Part shown: positions 1 to 2,939 of the stretch, piece after piece | How positions within the stretch are numbered: position 1 is the first letter of the stretch | Layout of the letters: every line of letters starts with the position of its first letter | Origin: an uncultured Mailhella sp. | Lineage (GTDB): Bacteria; Desulfobacterota; Desulfovibrionia; Desulfovibrionales; Desulfovibrionaceae | Direction: 5' to 3' | Assembly (NCBI GenBank): GCA_905192935.1 | Contig: CAJJMX010000137.1 | Location: forward strand, 1 to 5,010 | DNA: 5,010 nucleotides | The notes under the pieces: model-generated | What the model saw: only the letters and a program-made list of their open reading frames with translations | What the model was told of the DNA's origin: nothing | Databases searched by the model: none | Program-made: the position numbers and the translations under genes

Positions 1-62
1 AGGTTTAAGCCCGTATACTCGCTTAGCAGGCGAGCTCCTTCGGCCGACTCGGACATCTCTCC
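1..62 (-). tRNA. tRNA-Ser (anticodon GCU), 3' part cut off by the left edge
   Basis: Read on the minus strand, the gene begins at position 62 with the acceptor strand GGAGAGA, followed by TG and a 3-bp D stem (TCC/GGA). The anticodon arm is CTCGC-CTGCTAA-GCGAG (positions 34-18), giving anticodon GCU (27-25), which reads serine codons AGC and AGU. After the anticodon arm the sequence enters a long variable arm (TATACGGGC...), as expected for a class II serine tRNA, and leaves the window within that arm. The T arm, the acceptor 3' strand and any encoded CCA are therefore not visible. It is transcribed in the same direction as the DmsC-like gene, starting 93 bp after that gene's stop, but has a promoter of its own. 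Identity is read directly from the anticodon loop and is secure. Confidence 0.93.
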
Positions 63-97
63 GCGCAATGAAGCGCAGTGTCATACGCGACGGGACA

Positions 98-126
98 TAG
101 CTACACTAAGCGGCATGGCTTGTCAA
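98..126 (-). promoter_or_regulatory. sigma70-type promoter for tRNA-Ser
   Basis: On the minus strand there is a perfect -35 box TTGACA (126-121), a 17-bp spacer, and a weak -10 box TAGCTA (103-98). The predicted start is near position 91, giving about 29 nt of 5' leader before the mature tRNA. The bases between the -10 box and the start are GC-rich (TGTCCCGTCG), the kind of discriminator found in stable-RNA promoters under stringent control. The boxes are seen; stringent regulation is inferred. Confidence 0.6.
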
Positions 127-155
127 GTCCCGGGCGTCAGGAAAATTTTTCGTCA

Positions 156-914
156 TCAGTGCATGTAGAGGGTGCTCATGTCGATGATGCCGTGGACGCC
201 GTCGGCATAGAAGGCGGTGCGCAGGCCCGTGATGCTGATGAAGGCCACGACGGCCTGAACGAGCAGGGTGATGCGTCCCATGTGGGAGAGGCCGATGACC
301 ACGCCGCTGAAGATGACGCCCATCCAGTACAGCTGGGTCTGCATCCAGATGATGGCGGACTTTCTCATGAAGGGATCTTCCCAGGCGAGGCAGGGAGCGA
401 TGGCCGTGATGACGAGCATGAGCCACAGGCAGATGCGCAGGGGCAGGTAGAAGCGGCCGTAGCGCACGGCGGGATCGTCCGGTTCGCCCATCTGCTTGAG
501 CTGGGAGAAGACGGCGCCGAGGATGACCGTGCAGAGGGGGAAGAGCGCGAGGGGGAAGAGGCCGGAGGTGGTGAACACCTCTCCGGGAACGGCGGCCGCG
601 GCCTGGGCCATGACGCAGACGGCGCCCGCGATCCAGGCGATGAGGCCGCAGAGGGAGCAGCCCTTCCAGGCGCCGAAGGCGCAGACGATGAGGATGAGGC
701 CGCAGATCTGCGAGGCGAGCATGACGCCCGAGGCGAGGCCGCTGAAGGCGGCAAGACCGGCCAGCGCGGCGACGATGGCGCTTATGGCCGAGGTCTGCCA
801 GGTACGGGCGCTGGGAGAGTCCCCGTGATGGTCCTTCCACCAGGCAAAGAGCGCGAGCCCCGTGCCGAGCTGCGAGAACACGGTGAAGAAAACAAGCGGC
901 CAGTTCGTGATCAT
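156..914 (-). CDS. DmsC-like membrane anchor subunit (DMSO reductase anchor family)
   Basis: This is a 252-residue, very hydrophobic protein with about eight predicted membrane spans (roughly residues 7-25, 42-62, 65-82, 85-107, 118-137, 155-178, 190-210, 214-232). The N-terminus (NWPLVFFTVFSQLGTGLALF) matches the opening of DmsC-type anchors (WPLMIFTVFGQ in E. coli DmsC), and the C-terminal GLRTAFYADGVHG resembles the closing GRGVFYGLHM segment. Known DmsC proteins anchor the DmsAB catalytic dimer to the membrane and oxidise menaquinol. ATG 914 is preceded by AGGAG (925-921) with 6-nt spacing, so the start is well supported; the stop is TGA at 158-156. It is somewhat shorter than E. coli DmsC (287 residues). 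I do not see the family's HLG-type motif after the first spans, nor the SNE/SRE-type acidic motif linked to menaquinol binding. No dmsA or dmsB lies beside it. Family assignment is likely; partner and substrate are unknown. Confidence 0.75.
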   Translation of the reverse strand: MITNWPLVFFTVFSQLGTGLALFAWWKDHHGDSPSARTWQTSAISAIVAALAGLAAFSGLASGVMLASQICGLILIVCAFGAWKGCSLCGLIAWIAGAVCVMAQAAAAVPGEVFTTSGLFPLALFPLCTVILGAVFSQLKQMGEPDDPAVRYGRFYLPLRICLWLMLVITAIAPCLAWEDPFMRKSAIIWMQTQLYWMGVIFSGVVIGLSHMGRITLLVQAVVAFISITGLRTAFYADGVHGIIDMSTLYMH

Positions 915-974
915 GGGAATCTCCTGCGGAAATGAAGGATGCGTATGTGAAAAAATGCCGGATGACGCTCTCTG

Positions 975-991
975 ATAAAAATGATTTTTAT
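975..991. repeat. AT-rich inverted repeat overlapping the dmsC-like promoter
   Basis: ATAAAAA-TGA-TTTTTAT is a perfect 7-bp inverted repeat with a 3-nt centre. It covers the proposed -10 box and part of the spacer. It could be an operator or simply AT-rich promoter DNA; it does not match the FNR consensus (TTGAT-N4-ATCAA). Confidence 0.5.
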
Positions 992-1003
992 GGGCCGCGT
1001 CAA
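975..1003 (-). promoter_or_regulatory. sigma70-type promoter for the DmsC-like gene
   Basis: On the minus strand, TTGACG (1003-998, five of six to consensus) is followed by a 17-bp AT-rich spacer and TTTTAT (980-975, four of six). The predicted start is near 968, leaving a leader of about 54 nt before ATG 914. This suggests that the gene is transcribed alone rather than as the last gene of a dmsABC-type operon. Confidence 0.55.
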
Positions 1004-1322
1004 GTCGTTCTTCGAGATTATTCGACAGGGTCTTGCCGGGACAGGTATGCGGCCGGATGACGAGGGGATTTTTTCCGTAAAAAAAAGAAGAAAGGGCCGC
1101 AAAGGAGAAAAAGTGTCTGTCATGCTCTGCGGTATCCGGCGAAACTTATGGAACGGATGTCCGCAGACGGGAACATTTGAAGAATGTGTCTTGGGCATGA
1201 AGGGCGAGACGGCGTGCATCCGGCGCCCCGGGCGTTTTCAGGCGTATTTGTACGGAGAGGAACATGCGCGGACGGGATGCTTCGCCGGGCTGAAGCGGGA
1301 TGCCTTCCTCAAGTTGGAGAGG
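1004..1322. other. intergenic stretch with no convincing gene
   Basis: This stretch is less GC-rich than its surroundings and contains a T6/A8 pair of homopolymer tracts around 1069-1086. A plus-strand AAAGGAG (1101-1107) precedes GTG 1113 with 5-nt spacing and opens a 109-codon frame to 1442. Its product is rich in Cys and Arg, resembles nothing I know, and the frame runs straight through the strong terminator at 1323-1379, so I do not call it a gene. An 11-bp direct repeat GCCGGATGACG occurs at 957-967 and 1052-1062, either side of the dmsC-like promoter. Confidence 0.5.
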
Positions 1323-1379
1323 AAAAAGCCTGCCGGACGCTGCCGCCGCACGGCATTGCAGAGCCCGGCAGGGCTTTTT
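1323..1379. terminator. bidirectional rho-independent terminator
   Basis: The arms are AAAAAGC-CTGCCGG (1323-1336) and CCGGCAG-G-GCTTTTT (1365-1379), pairing over 14 bp with one bulged G (1372). The 28-nt loop contains a small GCCG/CGGC stem. There are five Ts at the 3' side on each strand, so it can end transcripts from either direction. It lies about 150 bp beyond the yitT-family stop codon and probably ends that minus-strand transcript, insulating the dmsC-like gene. Confidence 0.8.
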
Positions 1380-1428
1380 CGGCAAGGGAACCTGACGGGT
1401 CGTCCGGCAGGCGGAAGAAGGGGAAAGA

Positions 1429-1484
1429 GCCCCCGTTCATGAGCGTTATGCGCGGCCGTTGCCGGAACGCTTTTCTGCGGGGGC
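1429..1484. repeat. nested hairpin downstream of the yitT-family gene
   Basis: Three nested stems share one axis: GCCCCCG/CGGGGGC (1429-1435 with 1478-1484), AGCGTT/AACGCT (1442-1447 with 1466-1471) and CGGC/GCCG (1453-1456 with 1461-1464) around a CGTT loop. The inner loops are close to symmetric in size. On the minus strand it starts about 48 nt after the yitT-family stop and is followed only by a pyrimidine-rich TCTTTCCCC, not a clean T-run. It may be a weak terminator, a 3'-UTR stabilising stem, or part of an untranslated RNA. Confidence 0.55.
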
Positions 1485-1532
1485 CCTCATGCGTTGAAGC
1501 GGGTCCGCCCTGTTCCGAAGAGCGGGGGAGCG

Positions 1533-2150
1533 TCAGGCGGAGGGGCTCTGACCGGCCCTTGTGCCGACGCTCTGCACGAAGCCTATGAGCTGACCGGACA
1601 AGATGACGGTGAGCAGGGAGTAGCCCATGCGCTCCAGGGGGATGTAGGAGAGGGAGAGCAGAAGGACGATGAGATCGCTCAGAAGGTAGGGCCAGCGGAT
1701 GTTCCAGCCCGTAAGATGGGCGATGCTCATGGCGAGGGCGTCGTCGCCGCCGGGAGCGCCGCCCGTCCGCACGCAGAGGCCGACGCCCGTGCCCACGAAC
1801 AGGGCGCCGAGCACGGAGGCGGCGAGGGGCATGTGCGCAAGCTGGGGCCACAGGGGCGGGAACTGTTCGGCAAGGGCGTAGAACAGCGAGAATTCGCCGC
1901 CCGCCACGAGGGAATAAAGGACGAAGCCCGCGCCCATGAGCTTCCAGCCGAGAAGGTAGCACACGGCGTTCATGACGAGGCCGGACCAGGCCGGAGAAAT
2001 GTGGAACCAGTGATGCAGAAGCAGCGTGGCGCCGAGTATGCCGCCTTCGGTCACGCCGGAAAGGGCATGGATATTGTAGAGGCCGAAGGCCAGGACGGCG
2101 CTGCCGGCAAGATTCATGAGGACGAGTCTGGGGGAAAGGGAAAGAGTCAC
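1533..2150 (-). CDS. YitT-family (DUF161) membrane protein, short form
   Basis: This is a 205-residue integral membrane protein with about six hydrophobic segments. It carries the two glycine-rich signatures typical of YitT-type proteins: TEGGILG at residues 34-40 and RTGGAPGGDDALA at 128-140. Members with a soluble C-terminal DUF2179 domain are usually about 280-290 residues; this one ends shortly after the last span, so it is the membrane-only type. The family's transport or other function is not firmly known, and I give none. The frame stays open upstream to GTG 2327, but GTG 2150 is the better start: it has AGGGAG 7 nt before it, while the upstream extension is Arg/Pro/Ser-rich and lacks a ribosome-binding site. 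The stop is TGA at 1535-1533. No convincing close promoter is visible; the upstream leader is hairpin-rich. It is divergent from mfd and apparently monocistronic. Confidence 0.82.
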   Translation of the reverse strand: MTLSLSPRLVLMNLAGSAVLAFGLYNIHALSGVTEGGILGATLLLHHWFHISPAWSGLVMNAVCYLLGWKLMGAGFVLYSLVAGGEFSLFYALAEQFPPLWPQLAHMPLAASVLGALFVGTGVGLCVRTGGAPGGDDALAMSIAHLTGWNIRWPYLLSDLIVLLLSLSYIPLERMGYSLLTVILSGQLIGFVQSVGTRAGQSPSA

Positions 2151-2157
2151 GGAAAAT

Positions 2158-2163
2158 CTCCCT
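2158..2163 (-). promoter_or_regulatory. ribosome-binding site fixing the yitT-family GTG start
   Basis: AGGGAG on the minus strand, 7 nt before GTG 2150. Neither the upstream in-frame start at 2327 nor the internal ATG at codon 12 has a comparable site, so this decides the start. Confidence 0.7.
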
Positions 2164-2175
2164 GGCTGCGGATGA

Positions 2176-2196
2176 GGCGCTTTTGGGCGAAGCGCC
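2176..2196. repeat. hairpin in the yitT-family leader
   Basis: GGCGCTT and AAGCGCC form a perfect 7-bp inverted repeat around a 7-nt loop, 26 bp upstream of the GTG start. In the minus-strand mRNA it would form just before the ribosome-binding site. Confidence 0.6.
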
Positions 2197-2203
2197 GGAA
2201 CAG

Positions 2204-2220
2204 GGCGGCGGAGTGCCGCC
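2204..2220. repeat. second hairpin in the yitT-family leader
   Basis: GGCGGC (2204-2209) and GCCGCC (2215-2220) are separated by 5 nt. It stands 7 bp from the preceding hairpin, so the two would stack in the leader RNA if transcription starts upstream of both. Confidence 0.5.
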
Positions 2221-2309
2221 GCAGTGGCCGTGAAGGAGAGTCCGGAAGGCGCGGGGCATCCCTGTGCCGGAAAGCGAAGGAGCACGGAGCGAAGGTGAGC
2301 GGAAAGGCT

Positions 2310-2325
2310 GCGGAAGAAGCTCCGC
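2310..2325. repeat. short inverted repeat
   Basis: GCGGA and TCCGC with a 6-nt centre. It is short and in GC-rich DNA, so it may be chance, but it belongs to the cluster of hairpins upstream of the yitT-family gene. Confidence 0.35.
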
Positions 2326-2371
2326 ACGCTCAGGAAGAGGACGCGGAGAGGGCCCGGCAGGGGACGCGGGC

Positions 2372-2403
2372 AAAGACGCCTCGGACGTGAGCCGTGCGTC
2401 TTT
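2372..2403. repeat. terminator-like inverted repeat
   Basis: AAAGACGC (2372-2379) and GCGTCTTT (2396-2403) are perfect 8-bp arms; inside, CGG/CCG (2382-2384 with 2392-2394) adds a further stem around a 7-nt loop. On the plus strand it ends in TTTT, on the minus strand in TTT, so it is a weak terminator at best. A minus-strand TAA (2405-2403) overlaps its edge. Confidence 0.5.
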
Positions 2404-2407
2404 TAGA

Positions 2408-2436
2408 GATGGCTGCGCCAGTGGCGTTCCGCCATC
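2408..2436. repeat. two-part hairpin next to the terminator-like repeat
   Basis: The outer stem is GATGGC/GCCATC (2408-2413 with 2431-2436); an inner CGCC/GGCG stem (2416-2419 with 2423-2426) closes a 3-nt loop, with a TG/TTCC internal loop between. It sits 4 nt from the 2372-2403 hairpin, giving a compact structured block of about 65 nt. Confidence 0.5.
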
Positions 2437-2643
2437 ATGACGAAGAATATGCGAAGTATCCGCCTGTCGTGCTGCATGGAGTCAGGGTAGCCGAGTTTCT
2501 GCGCGAAGGCAAGGCGGCCGGGAAAAAGGACGGACGCTGCGAAGTCCGCAGGGACGGCGAAGACCGCCGGAACGCCGGGGAACGAAGATGTTTCCGCATC
2601 CGGGGAAGGAGGCGGAGCGGCAGACAGGCCCCGGGCCGCGTCC

Positions 2644-2663
2644 GGGCGGGGGGGCAAGGCGGG
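2644..2663 (+). other. canonical G-quadruplex motif
   Basis: Four G3 runs at 2644-2646, 2648-2650, 2652-2654 and 2661-2663 with loops of 1, 1 and 6 nt fit the G3+N1-7 rule. It includes a run of seven Gs (2648-2654). The G-rich strand is the mfd non-template strand. Motif is seen; folding is inferred. Confidence 0.6.
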
Positions 2664-2726
2664 AAGGCCTGAGGCTCCGGACAGGTCGCGGCCGGTCGGC
2701 GGGGCCGGGACGGCCGGACGAAGGAT

Positions 2727-2750
2727 GGGAGAAGGGCGGCGGAGGGCGGG
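2727..2750 (+). other. second canonical G-quadruplex motif
   Basis: G3 runs at 2727-2729, 2734-2736, 2744-2746 and 2748-2750 with loops of 4, 7 and 1 nt. It is on the same strand as the first motif, 63 bp downstream, and about 190 bp before mfd. Confidence 0.55.
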
Positions 2751-2766
2751 CCGCGAGGAGGGCGCG

Positions 2767-2780
2767 GGACGTTGACGTCC
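2767..2780. repeat. operator-like palindrome GGACGT-TG-ACGTCC
   Basis: Perfect 6-bp arms with a 2-nt centre, about 65 bp upstream of the candidate mfd -35 box. The size and symmetry suit a dimeric regulator's site, but I know no regulator with this consensus. Confidence 0.35.
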
Positions 2781-2845
2781 TGGGCGCGGATGGGCGGAGA
2801 GCGTTCCGGCGGGAGGCCTTTTTGCAGACTCTCACGGCGGTCTTG

Positions 2846-2874
2846 TTGCGAAGCGGGCGGCTTGCTGATAGGAT
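2846..2874 (+). promoter_or_regulatory. mfd: candidate sigma70-type promoter for mfd
   Basis: TTGCGA (2846-2851) and TAGGAT (2869-2874), each four of six to consensus, are separated by exactly 17 bp. A start near 2881 would give a leader of about 60 nt containing the hairpin at 2888-2912. Moderate match only. Confidence 0.4.
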
Positions 2875-2887
2875 GAGAAAACGTGTT

Positions 2888-2920
2888 CCCCTCATAAGCG
2901 AGGGGCTTTTTTCTGTTTTT
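2888..2920 (+). terminator. rho-independent terminator-like hairpin in the mfd leader
   Basis: CCCCTC (2888-2893) and GAGGGG (2900-2905) form a 6-bp GC-rich stem with a 6-nt loop ATAAGC, followed by C, six Ts, CTG and seven more Ts. The flanking AAAA upstream could also pair with the T-run. It points along the plus strand, only about 20-35 bp before the mfd start, with no plus-strand gene upstream for it to end. It may attenuate mfd or end a short RNA from the intergenic region. Confidence 0.6.
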
Positions 2921-2939
2921 TTCATGCCGTTTGTTCATC

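Larger units (their letters stand above)
2151..2939. other. long divergent intergenic region between the yitT-family gene and mfd
   Basis: These 789 bp contain no gene I can support. The plus strand is strongly G- and purine-rich, most markedly at 2540-2815, and frames here translate into Arg/Gly/Pro-rich low-complexity sequence on both strands, typical of non-coding GC-rich DNA. The region carries inverted repeats at 2176-2196, 2204-2220, 2310-2325, 2372-2403, 2408-2436 and 2767-2780, an 8-bp direct repeat AGCGAAGG (2273-2280 and 2288-2295), two G-quadruplex motifs, and at the right end a candidate promoter and terminator-like hairpin before mfd. It could be regulatory DNA, could encode a small RNA, or could be a decayed gene; sequence alone does not decide. 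Confidence 0.6.

Noticed and set aside
1..155. tRNA-Ser as a possible integration site of a mobile element
   Set aside because: No integrase, no repeat of the tRNA 3' end and no element genes are visible; the 3' end of the tRNA, where such sites lie, is outside the window.
78..935. A 285-codon plus-strand frame opposite the DmsC-like gene
   Set aside because: Its product is Glu/Gly/Ala/His-rich low complexity; the minus-strand frame has a ribosome-binding site, membrane spans and family resemblance.
1113..1442. A plus-strand 109-codon frame with an excellent AAAGGAG before GTG 1113
   Set aside because: The frame passes through the strong terminator at 1323-1379, the product is Arg/Cys-rich without recognisable features, and the purine site lies in a natural A/G tract. 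Ribosome profiling would be needed to revive it.
1494..2390. A 298-codon plus-strand frame opposite the yitT-family gene
   Set aside because: Compositionally biased shadow translation; the minus strand carries the YitT glycine motifs and a good GTG start.
2394..2672. A plus-strand 92-codon frame and an opposing minus-strand 84-codon frame (2657-2403)
   Set aside because: Neither has a ribosome-binding site or a recognisable product, and both become Arg/Pro/Gly-rich. Only the last 24 codons of the minus frame are kept as a speculative finding.
2811..2826. A sigma54-like GG-N10-GC spacing ending in TTTTTGCA upstream of mfd
   Set aside because: Only the GG and TTGC positions fit; the TGGCACG half is otherwise unmatched, so chance is more likely.
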